From contig QAOA01008791.1 in NCBI GenBank assembly GCA_003255065.1, positions 640,235 through 704,234 of the forward strand: a DNA stretch of 64,000 nucleotides, given 5' to 3'. Origin of the DNA: Cercis canadensis (taxonomy: Eukaryota; Streptophyta; Magnoliopsida; Fabales; Fabaceae). The position numbers were made by a program, and so were the translations under genes. Of the stretch, positions 1-13,600 are shown one piece after another. Under the pieces are notes generated by a model. That model was given only the letters and a program-made list of their open reading frames with translations, was not told the DNA's origin and did no database searches. Every line of letters begins with the position of its first letter. Within the stretch, counting starts at the first letter, position 1.

Positions 1-265
1 TTTTCTTAGGAATTGGTGTTGTTTTTTGAAATGGTCCTTTTATAATGTTTAAGAAATATGTTTTCTGGTTCTCATTGTAAGGAATATTTTAACACTTTAT
101 ATTTGAGCTTTTCAAAAACATAGCTAGAATTAATTATTAAAAAGTAATATCGAATTAATAATATAACGTTAAATGGGTCAATGATCTTGTAACATTAAAT
201 GAGTGGGGTCAATACTCTTAATTTTTATTAAATGCCTCATAATAATTTAAGAAAGCATTATATAT

Positions 266-960
266 CTAACGGAAGAATGAAAATGTGACTATGGGCAATT
301 GCCCACCTATATGTGGCTTTGCCACTACTGGCTCGTAGGCTATCCTCCCATGAAGAATCGGCCATAGAAACGCCTGGACCCTATCTGGCACTTTAAGCTT
401 CCAAACCCATTTCCAGTTTGCACCAGTAGCCATCTGAAACTGCTGATTAAGAAGCCAAGTATATGCACCAGCCGCTGTATAGGTTCCTGAAGGAGAGCCA
501 CCCCACACAAACTTATCTTGAACCATGGTGAATTGAGGTAAAGGCACCCCTTAAGCACATCATTAGGAATCAGTGCACCAAGGTTCACAAGATCCCATCT
601 CTTGTTAGTAATGAACGTAGCCAGAGTTGCATTTTCTATATATGGAGGAATGTATCAATGAACTCTGAAAGAACACTTTCACCTAGCCATCTGTCATGCC
701 AAAAAGAAATGTTTTCACCATTTCCCACCTGAAACACAACCTCCTTTTAAAGACTGAACTGCCTTCACCATCAAATGTCAGATATTTTTGCCCTCTAATT
801 CGTGACCCACAGCTTGTCTGAATCTATCACCAGCTGCTCCACCAATTTACGCAACAGAGCAACAGCTGAGAAGATTCCCAAACCACCATACATTTGGGTT
901 TCGACAAAGTATCCCAAGTTATAAGAACAAAACCACGCCCTTCCCTAGCAAATTTCCTTA
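266..960 (-). pseudogene. Decayed LINE retrotransposon fragment (RT tail and zf-RVT domain)
   Basis: Read on the minus strand, the right end carries the LINE reverse-transcriptase tail pattern (W-D-T-L-S-K-P-K, then G-G-L-G-I-F-S-A-V-A-L in another frame). Further on come F-G-M-T-D-G and the zf-RVT signature W-K-W-V-W-K-L-K-V-P followed by F-L-W-P-I-L-H-G-R. These belong to the C-terminal part of plant non-LTR (L1-type) polyproteins. The pieces lie in different frames with internal stops, so this is a dead copy. No intact endonuclease or RT core is visible, and the 5' end of the element is missing. Family assignment is from memory of the motifs. Confidence 0.75.
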
Positions 961-3362
961 TAAACTTTAGCACAACCTAATCCATTTCATCACATATATT
1001 CTGAAGAAGCCAGGTTGTTTGTATAGCATATATTGGTTACCTCCATGGTTATAGTGCAGCAAATCTACTACAAGTTTCTTTATATGTTTTGGGCTTAAGG
1101 AGAATGGACTTGTGTGTAATGGAGACAAAACAAATTTAAATCATCTTTGTAGTGCCAATAATCATATTCCAAATTCTTGATCGGATGTTATTAACATCCC
1201 TACTATTTCAATGCCTTTTTTTTTTTTTCTAATTTTACTCAGTAATTTCTATAATCTTGCCTTTATATTCTGAGTAGATTATGGTTCTGTTCAGCCCTTT
1301 TGCACTATATCCATATGTAAAGCCATTCCTAATGTTTCAGTTTTAACCTCTGATACCATGGCCTTCTTTGATAATATTCTTCTGCCATTTCTATATGGTT
1401 CCGGTACTCTTTCATATTTACACCAGTTTGGTATGCAAAGTGATGTTTTCTTTTTTCACATGTTTTCCTTGAAGTTTGTACCGATGACACTAGATTATGG
1501 TGTTGGGACATTGTACCCACTATGCCAATAGGACAGTGTATGTGTGTTCTTGCCTATTATCCCATCCAAGTTGTCTAACAAACAATTTGAGCCCTTTCCT
1601 TTATATCTATGTCCAATTATTGCTCGAATTCAGGATGGCTATAATTCAACATGTGTCTTTTTTACTTATGATTTTTTGAGGACATAACAATATGACTGAA
1701 AAACCACCAGTATGACCCTGCGATATTAGATCTACAGATGCTATTATGCTCAGAGAACCTGCACATCTTTCTTCCTTGGTTTTTATTTTTATTTTGTGAA
1801 GATGGATTGTCATATGGTATTTCATAGGTCAATTCTACTGTTGCAAATGTACTAATAGCATATATAATACTAGGCTTAATGTTAGGTCTTCAACAAAGGT
1901 CCAGAAATGATTTTATTGCATAGCTCACCTGGAGTCTTGGGGAAAATCATGTTATGAAACTTGATGATACTATTAATGCAATCAAACTTTGACCTAGATA
2001 TGACCTTAAGCATACATAGACCTGAATTGGAGCATAGTTCTTGCAAATAAATCTCTTCTTTCACTATGGTATGTTGGTCAAATTATCAAGTCCATAAGCT
2101 TCATTCACCTCTCTCAAATATCATAAATTACATACAATCAAAATTTACTTTCTAGCATGCATTATGACTGAGGAGCAGAGGAAGCATGACGAATCATATG
2201 TTAACAAGCTTGTGTTTTGTGTGGCAGAGAAGAAAATCAATCACCAATATTCAACTTTCTGTGCCTCACCTGGACTATCAACACTTTCTTCTGGAATCAC
2301 TTGAAGTTGAGCATGCCTTTTCGGATTTTTTGGCAGGCATATGGTACATGCAGTCCAGCTGTAGCTGTTAATGTTGTAATTCTTTTACTTTTTTCGGTTG
2401 TGACATTTTAGGAAAAAAAGGGTAGTATTGTGCAGGGCAATTAAATAGTTTGATCCTACCAATTATGAGGAAGCTTTGCTTACCCTGGGGCATATATTCA
2501 CTTCATGTAACATGATGTTATCTGTGTATTGTGTTGTAGTTGTATTACCTTTGCTGACCCCTGCCGCCTTTTGTGAATAATATCTGTTCTGCATTTTCTG
2601 TTTGAGTTGCAATCTTCACAAATTCACTTTGGGTTGCAAGAGAGAAATAAAATCAATGTACATTGTGGTATTTTGTGAATAGTTGCAAAATTTATCATTC
2701 TTCAAATATATGATGTTTCTGATATGATTAGTTTGTGGAACTGCAAAAATTCTACATCTTGTTTTGGGATAAACTAGAATTGAGGCTGGGGCCAGAAGCA
2801 ATGCTCAGGTTGTAATTTTAATTCATGGTTTTGCAGGAATATTAACGCTGCCCTTCATGATACCGTGGTATGAGGTGGAGTATACTGTGTGTATGTGTGT
2901 GTATTCATAGATTAATTGTTGTCAAACCATTTCACCAATTGTAACATAAACTGCTGATAAAGTTTTGTAATTTTTGATGAATTACGCAATTACTAATCAA
3001 AATTCTGGCACACATTAGGGATAGCACAAATACCTGCGTGTGCTTAATTATGAATGAGATTTTGATTCTCCAAGTTTTCATTTGCACGATAAAACGGATT
3101 GGATTGTGCAACTTGAGACTTGCCTGCAGGTGAAGAAAATGAAGAGACAAACAAGCTTTTTCTTTGACCCCCTTAAATTTAAAATCTCATTCTAGGCTAT
3201 GACTAAAGTGAACATCATATAGAAGTAGTGAATTATGCAGCATATCTCGGGTCCATGTTTTATGACGGGTTGTGAAACACAGAAGTAAGAGGCAACATTT
3301 ATTTCAATGATTCAAATATGATATCCCTTTATAGCCCTCCTCTCTTTCTCAAGTTTGCCTTA
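961..3362. other. Gene-free AT-rich stretch
   Basis: I find no supportable gene here on either strand. Short open frames exist, the longest about 70 codons, but none has a recognisable motif or flanking splice signals. A TG-rich run lies near 2887-2901. The stretch sits between the LINE remnant and a MITE and is probably old transposon or intergenic sequence. Confidence 0.5.
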
Positions 3363-3757
3363 TGTTTTTCTTAGGGTGCTTTTGGTATGATTAAGGAGGT
3401 AAAATTTAATAGATTAACATTTTAAGTAGGGTAATGAGGGTGTAAACATTAATCTACTCACATGGAGGGTAATGGTTACTCCAGTAAAAGATTACCCCTT
3501 ATTCATTTGTCCAACCAAACATCCATAAAGAAAGTAAAATTTACTTTATTAGGGGGTAAAGGGATAAACATTAAGGGAGTATTATTTACTCTTTTTTGAA
3601 GGAGTAATAGAGTGTAAACATTAATCTTTAATTATGTTTAGTATGCTTAGTAATTTGTCAATAGTTTCACTCATTATATTTTTACAACCATGCATATTAA
3701 AGCAAAGTAATTTCACTCCTTTTACTTCCCCTACCAAACATACTCTAAAGAAAATCT
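3363..3757. repeat. Candidate hAT-like MITE
   Basis: The left end reads TTTTTCTTAGGGTGCTTTTG and the reverse complement of the right end reads ATTTTCTTTAGAGTATGTTT, both followed by GGTA. The terminal inverted repeat is imperfect. The interior contains several copies of purine-rich GGGTAA or GGAGTAA-type motifs and has no coding capacity. The size (about 390 bp) and the GTGTTTGGT-like terminus resemble plant hAT MITEs. I did not find a clean 8-bp target duplication, so the exact borders are uncertain. Confidence 0.5.
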
Positions 3758-3984
3758 GCAATCAATGCCATTTCAAAGCTGACAGCTGAGAAATTCATAT
3801 AATCAGTCGATGCAGAAAAGAGTAAGCAAAAGGATAAGTGGATAACAACACTATATTCGATGACTTAGATAAAATATAAATTATTAATGTATCCGCAGGA
3901 TCAAATGCAAATTGTTTCAAATGACTGGCTTCAGAAGAGTATTATAACGATACATGCATAATCACAGCAAAATCAGCATCTTGT

Positions 3985-4677
3985 TCACTGGGACGCAGCT
4001 TTGTCCTTCTTCTCCGAGAGGTACCTATTCAAAGCAGGATATCCATAGATGTAGATTTAGATATCAAAAGCAGAATAGTCCCCATAGGGACTAAGAAAAG
4101 ATGGAATAGGTTGAAATGTTGAATCATGGTAGTTTAGTTTTAATGAGATGTTCAGTTGCTTACCCTTGCCCTTTTGCCCAACGGGAGAATTGATATAGTT
4201 GTACAGTCTCATTTGAGGCATGGCATGCAAGAAGTAGATAGTTGCGTGGTTGTACCATCCATGCAAATCTCATGAACAATAATGAGTAAACACACATTGC
4301 TGCAGCAGACACAAAGGTAATACAGGAAATTTAGCCACATACCATATGCTAAGAAATAATTCCAAGTTTCCTTGAAAACAAAAAAATTTCAACCTCCTGT
4401 CATATTGCCAGAGATCATTTCTGGAGGTTTATGCATGTCCGCCAAACCCTGTTAATGAAACAGATATGAAGGATTTACTCAAAGCATGGGATAAGAGCTT
4501 TGTGCAGTTTAGATTAGTGGTATAATAAGTACATGCTAAAGGGCGTACAGTATATAAAAAGAGAATCAAAGTTGTGTAACATACAGCGGCCACGAATCCC
4601 CAATTGGCAACAGGTCCCCAAAAATGACTTGTTTTTGGACCAACTGGACTGTTCCAGAATGCTCGGAAAGAAGCCAT
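3985..4677 (-). CDS. MPC1: Mitochondrial pyruvate carrier 1 (MPC1), four coding exons
   Basis: Exons on the minus strand: 4585-4677, 4394-4448, 4164-4299 and 3985-4024, with phases that join cleanly to 107 codons plus stop. The protein starts [20 protein letters not shown] and continues through [42 protein letters not shown] and ends [10 protein letters not shown]. This is the full-length pattern of plant MPC1, a small inner-membrane protein. MPC1 pairs with MPC2-type subunits to import pyruvate into mitochondria. The donor of intron 2 (G|GTTGAA) is weak, but the frame demands it. The ATG was chosen because it gives the family's usual N-terminus. A leader exon probably lies upstream (see 6187-6290). 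Confidence 0.93.
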
Positions 4678-6186
4678 GCGTTAATACTGTCTCTTATGCA
4701 CCTCTTATTGCCAAGATAGAAATAAGTTAGATGACTTTTCATAGTAGTAATACCACGTTTACATGTATATCAGTATATGCCGATTGCAGAGACACTAATT
4801 TTGCATTGCTATAGATGAAAGTCAATAGCCCAATAGTATACAAAAAGAATGCAAAGTGACAGATAAATTGAAGATAAACCTCATCTTTCAACCTAAAGAA
4901 TAAATGAATATGAATATGACTATGAAACAATCCCCCTCCATCTTATTGCTATTTAATTCAGACGAGCATGTAAGCATCTTGGTTAACAGTTCAACAACCA
5001 ATGTCAAAAGCTTTTCCAAGTTGTGCAATCACAACATTAATGATTTGATACATTGTACTTACATTCTCTGTGAAATGCAACATGCTAGTCTTTTATCCCT
5101 TGATATCAACGAATGTCCAAAAGAACAAATCTTTACTTCAAAAACTTGTAAAAGTGATTACAGAGTGATGGCCAGGAAGAGAGGAGGCAATAATTTCACA
5201 CAATGATCCTTTGCAAAATAGTGAAACCACTAAGACCCAAAACTTCTAATAAGCAATTGCATACCAAGGTTGATTTCTGTTCTTTTCTTTCCTTTCAGAT
5301 TAAATAAAATTATAAAAGAAAATGCTTTTTGTTAATATTACCGGATTTGCTACAATCCCAAATAACATAAGAGTTTCAAACAGCTCAAAGTTAATTCATA
5401 TTGAGGCATTTGATTCCTTGCCATAAATTAAAGATAAACAGACAACGCTGATAAAAAAAATACAATAAACCTTTCTGTGATTCATCATTAGAACCAAGCA
5501 ACTCCACTCCAAAAGACAGAAGTTCCCATAAACAATTGCAGCATGTAAATTAGATCTTCAAGAATACAATACATAGGTGCATATATTCTGACATTTATAT
5601 TTTCCTTTCACTTGTTTCTTATGGCTTGTGACCAATGTACGCTACAAATATATTAATGTTATGAAAAATCAAAACTTTTCATATACAGGGTATGGGTGCA
5701 TATACATGGAATTGGGGCCAATAAACCTTCAACTGTTTGCCCTTATGATTCAATTTCAAGCTGAAATTATACATAAAGCTCCATTAATTTGATGAAACAC
5801 AGGACCCAAATTAACAATGTATCCAGAAACAAAGAAATGATCCTGCAAAAACTGATTTAACTTCAACCCATATTACATTGCGTGCAGAATTGAGATGCAA
5901 ATGTTCATCTTTGGCATGTATAAAATAATACCAGATTTTAACAAAGAGGAAATGCAACATTAAACATTGGCCTCGCGAAGATTTGGCCATTGATTTTTAA
6001 GGGTAACAAAGAAAAACAAAAAAAAATTAACATAAACAATAAAAGAACCAGAAGCCAATTACAGAGAGATAGAGAAAATAAAAATAGCCTTTAACACCAG
6101 AAGCCAATTACAGAGTGTTGCCAAGTACCATGTTGATGAGAATTCAGGTGCAGAGCTTGAGGAAAGAGAAAGAAAACGAAACCCAC
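4678..6186 (-). other. Probable leader intron of MPC1; no other gene seen
   Basis: No coding frame of interest is seen on either strand. On the minus strand a donor-like CAG|GTGGGT occurs at 6186-6181 and AG dinucleotides precede the MPC1 ATG (for example 9 bases upstream), so this stretch can be read as one intron in the 5' untranslated leader. This is inference; cDNA would settle it. Confidence 0.35.
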
Positions 6187-6290
6187 CTGAGGTTGATGGC
6201 AGATGAAGGATCCTTCCGCAAGGGCGATTTGGTCAATCAATCGTGCTGAGCTCAACAGAACAGGAATGATTTAAAGAATGGGAGAGGGAG
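6187..6290 (-). other. Possible MPC1 5' leader exon
   Basis: The minus strand here reads as a GC-richer block ending in ACCTCAG|GTGGGT, a good splice donor, and is followed upstream by AT-rich promoter-like DNA. It is the only such block upstream of MPC1 before the foldback repeat at 6494. No TATA element was placed with confidence. Confidence 0.3.
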
Positions 6291-6493
6291 GTTGGTTAAG
6301 TGTAACATTTCCTTCCATTACCAACAAGACTATCAATTGGGCTCTCGGCTTGTCATGGGCTTCAGGTCCATGGAAGGCCAAGATAAATGATTGTGGCCCG
6401 TAAGACAAAATATGGTGAGAGCCCAAAGGAAGAGAAAAAGGCCAAACCAAAAATAGAGAAAAGGATTAAATGATATATAAAAAATAGAGTAAA

Positions 6494-6735
6494 ATATTTT
6501 TTTTTGTCATTGAATTATTTTTAAATATTATTTTAGTTTTTGATTTATTTTTGTGTTACTTTAATCTTTGAATAATCATAATTTCTACCAAATTAGTCAT
6601 TTGTAATATTAAAAATGATAACTTAAATGATTGATTTGGTGGACAAAATGATTATTTAAAAATTAAAATGACATAAAAAATAAATCAAAGACTAAAGTAA
6701 TATTTGGGAAATAATTCAAGAACGAAAAAATAATT
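6494..6735. repeat. Foldback MITE with ~110-bp arms
   Basis: The left arm (through T-T-G-A-A-T-T-A-T-T-T, TTTAGTTTTTGATTTATTT) matches the reverse complement of the right arm (TTGAATTATTT, TTTAGTCTTTGATTTATTT) over about 110 bases with scattered mismatches, leaving almost no loop. This is a non-coding miniature inverted-repeat element upstream of MPC1. Superfamily is not clear because I could not fix a target duplication. Confidence 0.65.
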
Positions 6736-7680
6736 TAACTCATAAATATATAAGCAATTTTCATCTACATATTTTTTTTTCTCGAAAAAAGGCTTGTCTC
6801 ACTATCCTAACACTCACACTTAAACATTCCTTGTGGGCTCAATTAAATCTAAGCTAATTAAAAAAAATAGAGTAAATTTTATTGATCTTATTCAAAACCT
6901 ACACCCCGCACTCCATTAGTTTAAAATTATAGAATGACCTCTCATCTATTTTACTTTGTTAATAAAGAAGATGTCTTTGTATAATTTCAAACTAGAAGGA
7001 ATATATATGTAAAATTTTCAAATTTTAAGGAAGATCAATGTAATATACTCAATTTTTTCAAAATTTAAACTTTTAAGACATACTAGTCTATACCTTCTCG
7101 AACATTAGAAGATGACTCTCAACTTTCTCAAGTGCTTTATGCCCTTAGAAAGGGTAATTTAGATGCAGACTTTATAATTAAAAAATTATAACTAGTTGTA
7201 ATTTTCTTTTATAGTTTTTAAAGTAAAAAATAGTCAAACCTCTCTTATATAGCACAAATAATATAATTATTTTTTTAAAAAAATAAATGTTGTTCATATA
7301 CCACAATTTTATACTATTTCATATTATAATGGGCTCTAATTGAATCTAAACTATTCCAAAAAAGATTTGAGTGGGTATAGTTAAAATTAAAAAGTAATTA
7401 ACAAATGTAATATAAAATTTAGTGTATGAGTAACATAATTTTTTATTTTTTTTAATTTAACGGTAAATATATTATTAGACTAATTTTCATATATTGAAAT
7501 TAAGTCTCTTTTCAAGAATTTTAAGAGTACACTCCCTACATCAACTTCAAAGTTAGTCATAGAACAGTATCCACGAAAATATGAGGCACAAACTCTACAT
7601 GGCCCCACCACCAGATATTTATTATTAATTTTTACCCACCAAATACATCCGTTAAAATTTAAAACCCAAAGAAATTGAGG
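6736..7680. other. AT-rich intergenic region and promoter of the MATE gene
   Basis: No gene is seen. The stretch is over 70 percent A+T by eye. The last 150 bases before the MATE start become less AT-rich and are the likely core promoter and leader, but I could not pick one TATA box over the others. Confidence 0.4.
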
Positions 7681-10600
7681 ATGCGGTTTTGCCTTCCTGC
7701 GGGCTTCTCTTGCTCGAAAATGGCGTCCACTCTCTCTCTCCGCCTTCTCTGCGTACACTCTCTGCAAGATAATCCCTCATTCAAGTCTCTAACTCTAACC
7801 ACAAAAGTTAATTGCTTTGCTGGAATTCGAAATGTTCCCAAATCATCTCCTCGTAAAAGCACTATTACTTTTCTGGAATCTCCGTCCCAGGAACCCACAC
7901 CGCCTCAGAATTCGTCTTCTCTTAAGCGTCGTCGTTTCAGGTGCTATATTTATTCAAAGTGGTGTTCCTAATTGTGAATTTCTATTTAGATTATGCTTTA
8001 TTGTGGACCCAGTTAGTGAATTTAATGAAAGTTGATTCTCTGTTACTTTTCATGTTATAGGCTGCTAATTGGGATGCATTTTTCGTTAGTAAAAGTTTAA
8101 TTTTTTTAAAAAAATTTGGATTTTGAGCAGAAATGGGTGGCTTAATTTTGATGAACTGGGGATGGAAATATTGTCCATTGCACTACCTGCTGCACTGGGT
8201 TTGGCGGCTGACCCTCTTACCTCATTAATTGGCACAGCGTTTCTTGGCCATCTAGGTACTTATATCCAATTGAATGTTATGATTATTGAAGTTTAAGATT
8301 TATTTGCAAAAAAATTATTAGTGAGCTAGCTCGCTGTATTAACTTCATTGTAATCTGAGCTGGGAAGCTAACCATTCTAATTGCTCAGGGGGTGTTTGAA
8401 ACATGGAATTTGGAAGGACTCCCAGGAAATCTGTTATGAAAATTTATGATTATTATGTTTGGTATGAGATTTCAAATTTCAAGAAATTAAATTTTGATAG
8501 GAATCAAAAACTTCTCATGAAATTTGAGAAACTAATTTTCATCCATAACCATAGCATTTTTAATTTTATGAAAAATTATTTCCATGAGGATATCTAAGAT
8601 TCCGTGTACCAATCACTTCCTAAGTGTGTTGGCTGCATAATTAATAATAGTCATCCCAATGCTGATGTTATTGATGATAGCAACTAGCAAGCATTGACTT
8701 TTCCTGCTTCTGTTTGTCTTTCAAGTTTCATCTTATATCCACCATTATCATCAAGAGAACTGTCCTTTGATTACATTTCTCTATGCAGGCTCAGTTGAAT
8801 TGGCTGCAGTTGGGGTTTCAATTTCTGTGTTTAATCTAGTGTCAAAATTGTTCAATGTTCCTTTACTTAACATCACTACATCCTTTGTTGCTGAGGAGCA
8901 GGTGCTAATTAGCAAGGGAGATGACTCCAGTCGACCTGATGATGGTAATTCTTTCTGGAAAGCTAACACGTTATATATTGTCAGTCTACTTTTCTTGGAT
9001 ATGGTTGTAGATTGTCTTATTCATATGTATATACTGAGTTTGGTTCTCATGTGGCTGTTATCCAGATTTTCTGGGCAAGCACCAAAGCAAGAAGCTCATT
9101 CCTTCAGTATCAACTTCTGTAGCACTTGCTACAAGCCTTGGAATTGCTGAAGCAGTGGCTCTTTCACTTGGCTCTGGCATCCTTATAAATATCATGGGTA
9201 TACCTGTTGTACGTCAAAGTTCATTATTGATCCAGCTATTACCTCATATTGTTCTTATATTTGATTATGTTGTAATTTCTTCTAACTATTATACTATGCT
9301 GCAGAAACAAGTAGCGAGTTGATTTAGGTTGAAACCTAAAGTTTTTTTTTTTTTTTTCTAGAAATAGAGTATTAATTAATAGTTAACATGATGCCATATA
9401 TGCTTCAAACAAATGTTCTGTGCAGTGAGATATAGCTATCATGAAAGATCTATCATCTGTTCAGCTAATGCTTTGAAGTTATATTTGAGATTGGCTCATA
9501 AAGGAGCTGTTAGCTTCTTAAATTTTTTTATTGCAAATGGCATTTCTTATTAGCACCGTTGTGAAAACATAGATAAATGAAGCTATATGTGCATAACTTT
9601 ATAAACTGTGCAAGAACCATTTCATCCCAACAGCTTAAGCTGTTAAGAGAAAGCTCAAGAATGGTTTTACATTTAATATGCCCCCATGTGAAAGGCCTTT
9701 GAGTTTGAAGTATGGACAAAGCATAGGCTCATTTGTGCCTATTTAATTATGAGAAATGGGAGCAGTAGGGATTGAACTCCTCCTGACAAGTTGGTCAAAG
9801 AGGCTCCGATACAGTGTCAAGAACCATTTCATCCTATAAGCTTAAGCTATTCAGAGAAAGCCCAAGAATGGTTTTATATCTAACAAACTGGTTATTTACA
9901 TGAAGCCTCTACCCTGTTCTTTGTATGTCCTGTGTAATGTTTGTGCATTTACTCCATATAACTGAAATGCATAGCTAAATTGGAGTGATGTATATAAATA
10001 CTACAGGCTAGACTAATCCACAACCTTTGTTTAACATTGGTTTATTTGGTGGTAAATGAAGACAGCCATAATATTTATGTTAGTTGTATTAATTATCAAT
10101 GTTTTTGAAATTTGAGAAGTAGGGTTCAACTGTTAGGAATTTGGGAGTATGGGTTTGGTTGTTAAGTAATTAGGATTTCTTATAATTATGTTAGCTCAGG
10201 ACTTTATTACCTATTTAGACTTTATTACAAATGCCAATTATATGAGGTGGTTTTAGCCTAACAGTTTATAATGTAAGTTTTGTGCCACTTAGGAAACATA
10301 ATAACAATGAACATAGATTTTACTTTGTCCCACCTTGGATTCATCAGCTGTCTGTCCTATGATAGTTATATACATAGTAAGAAAACTTCTATATCTGGAT
10401 GTTTGATTGTCTTTTGTTGGTTTGGGGTTGGAGGAGTAATCATAGCCTTTATTTTCCAGAGGTTCCTCTTTTGTTGGCATTTGATCTAGATAATCTGATT
10501 TGTATGCATGATCTTAACTTACTGGAGATCTTGTTTGTATTATTTATTCCAGGATTCACCCATGCGTGCACCTGCTGAGCATTTCCTTATGTTAAAGGCT

Positions 10601-13600
10601 TTTGGTGCTCCGGCAGTTGTGATTGCACTAGCTGCGCAAGGCACATTTCGTGGATTTAAAGATACAAAGACACCTCTATATGCCATTGGCAAGTTTTGCA
10701 GCAGTTTTCCTTCCTCTCTCTCTCTTCCCCCCCTCTATCTCTCTCTTTCGCTTCCCCCCCCCCCNTCCCCTCCTCTCTCTCTCTTTCTCTTCCCCCCCCC
10801 TCTCTCTCTCTCTCTATGTTTCTCTCTATGTTTACTCACTCATATATGACATACAAGTACAACTAGGAATATCTTTGAGGGGATCCTTTTGCAAGAATAC
10901 TTTATCCAAATCACTAATTTTAAGTGGCAATAAGACTCAGGTTTTTAATCTATAATGACAATACGACAAGAAATTGAACATACCTTTAAAATAATGAAAA
11001 GAAAAAAAAGAACTATGTGATTTGATTGACAAGCAAGCGTCCACTGGCAGAGATGACCCAATAGTTTAATATGAATCTGTCCCTTTTACATCTTTCTTGC
11101 TTCCATAGAAAGATTTCCAATATGTAGCTTTATTGGAAACAGGTCACTTTAACATTGTTAATCCCAGGTAAAGGCCAAGTTGAACTGGTAGAAATTCAAA
11201 CATGCTTAATATGATCTTTAAGAAAAAAAGGATAATAAATGAATTATGGATAAAGTGAATGGTCATTATCCATTATCCACAAAACCTCACAAGATTTCTT
11301 CATTTTACCTTATTCTTCATAGAAGTTTGATAGATCCTGCTCTATGTATATAAGTCTGAGGCTTTCTAATTTATGTTTGTGATTTACATTAAGGTTTGAT
11401 TTTAATAGATAAATTCTGAATTCACTTTAGCTGTATGGGTTATCACTTCCATCTTTTGCATGCAGACCGCCTGCAACATGCTCTATGCAGCGCTTATAGG
11501 TGTTGATGCGGGAAAGTAGGAGAGTTCTTTCCAGTTTGATGTCTAACTAGGAGAAAAAATTTAGTGAGACAAATAAGAGAACATAGAAGTATATAATGGA
11601 AGAAACTCTGAAACATCTTATATTGAAGAATGATGCCTATGTAAGCTGGAGTTAACTTGATATAGGTTACACTTCTTAAAAAAAAAAAAAAAAAAAACTT
11701 GATATAGGTCCATTCCTAAACCTAACAAGATGGATGACAATAGAAAAAGTCAAAGCACTTGATCCTGCATTTATTGTTTTGAGATGGTATTCCCTGCAGA
11801 CCAAGCTATGACAAATACTGCTCATAACAGGCTTACGTACTGCATGGACAGGTGCATTCTTTGTGGTTTGCATGTAAGAAATCTCTAGAACTAGAAAGAA
11901 CAATCCAAATTAGATTCTAGCCTATCTTATTATATCCACCTAGCGAGTGGACATATTGAGCTGAGATAAAATTTCAGGTTGCCCTCATGGTACACTGGTT
12001 TACTATATAAATAGTAACAAGGGTGACTTCACTATGAGAACCACAACTTCTTTATTGCCTGATATTGGGCAGCTGCTGATTCCTCTTGTACCCTTAAATA
12101 GACAAAGAGAATATTCTCAGATCAAAAGAAAATACAATATTAAGTTTTGGCAATTCCAATAAAACCAAAACCCAAACTAACTTTAAGACTGCTCCTAAGA
12201 CAAGTCTTCTTCTCTACAAGTATGTAACTGAAATTAATGCTTGATGATGTTTATGGTACATAAACTTCTACGAAGTGTATTGTATCAGATTCAGAAGCCA
12301 TAAGCAATTCCAAACCCAGATGTGTGCTGAACATTTCTGGTAGAAGATTTGCTCAATTTATAAATGACAAATGCTTATTTTGTGATGTCAGGTGCTGGCA
12401 GCGTGCTTAATGCCATATTGAATCCAATACTGATATTTCTTTGTGGTTTTGGTGTTGGTGGTGCTGCAGCTGCTGCTGTGATCTCTGAGTACGTCAATGA
12501 TGTGGTAAACTTAATATTATGAGTGCATTTTGTGCACAATGTCCCTTCAATTTCTGTGGCTTTTTACCTTTTAACGGAATTAATGTCTTTTTGTTTCACC
12601 AGATATTTAATAGCCTTTATCCTTCTATGGAAATTGAGTGGCAAAGTGCTGCTTATCCCTTCTAACTTTGATGGGAGAAAAATCTTCAGTTATCTCAAAT
12701 CTGGTACACCACTTTCCAAACTATGTTGTGTTGTTTCTTTGGCTGTCGTTATCCTTCAAATGCAATGGTTTGTGTTTGGTGGTAACAACAGAATGATCAA
12801 CCTAGATTAATGATAGAAGGCAGTTTCTAAGTGGAAAATTAATTGAAACATTTCTTATTTTGTATCTACAAATTGTCAAATTTTTCCTAGACAAACACAA
12901 ACTTCTTTTGTGAATGATTGCAGAGAACAAAATTTTACTGAATATCTCAACCCTGCCTTGTCTTAGCAATAAGTGTGCCTTGAAACTGCAGCTTGGTTAT
13001 TGATTGTTGATCATATGGTGTAATATCTACAAAGTTTAGATCTTATACATCCTTGAGTATAAAATCTGTTTTTGTTAAATGTGCTCCTAGTATATCCTCT
13101 TTGTGATTTTGCATTTTCTGTCTTGGGGTTGAGACTATACTAGAGATTTTACATGTTGATTCAAATTGGCTTTTGATTTCTAATGACTAGTCAGTTGGAA
13201 TCTGATAGTGTTCAGGAGGATATATTTTGTCCTCCAACATTATTTATTGGAGGTCAAAGGCTTGTATCTTGCCCCTGAAAGTTGATGTCGACTTCATTGG
13301 TTCTCTTAACACGGCTCTGGGTTTTTTTTTATATGGTAATATATAATTTGTGTATTTCAAATAATGAGAAATGAGTTAATTAGTTTGAACAAAATTTCTG
13401 TTCTAAACTCGTATCATTTAATAGAAGACATTATAATTTAAACTGTGCCTATAACAAGTATGCTAATAGCCTAAAGGATTCATTTGTAATTGATCTCATT
13501 TAAAGAAAAAATAGGAGAAGAAAAGGAGACAAACCATTTATCACCATTAGCTATGTACTGAAACAATGTTGATAGTTATTTAAGTTTTAGGATTTACATA

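Noticed and set aside
2164-2300. 45-codon plus frame starting MTEEQRKHDESYV
   Set aside because: Reasonable composition but no family recognised, no splice context and no neighbouring exon; not enough to call a gene.
10508-10955. Ser/Pro/Leu-rich frames over the CT microsatellite
   Set aside because: Simple-sequence translation with an N; only 10553-10688 is a real exon.
11466-11520. Possible extra MATE exon after TGCATGCAG
   Set aside because: Including it breaks the frame and the conserved AIGAG join between exons 5 and 6.
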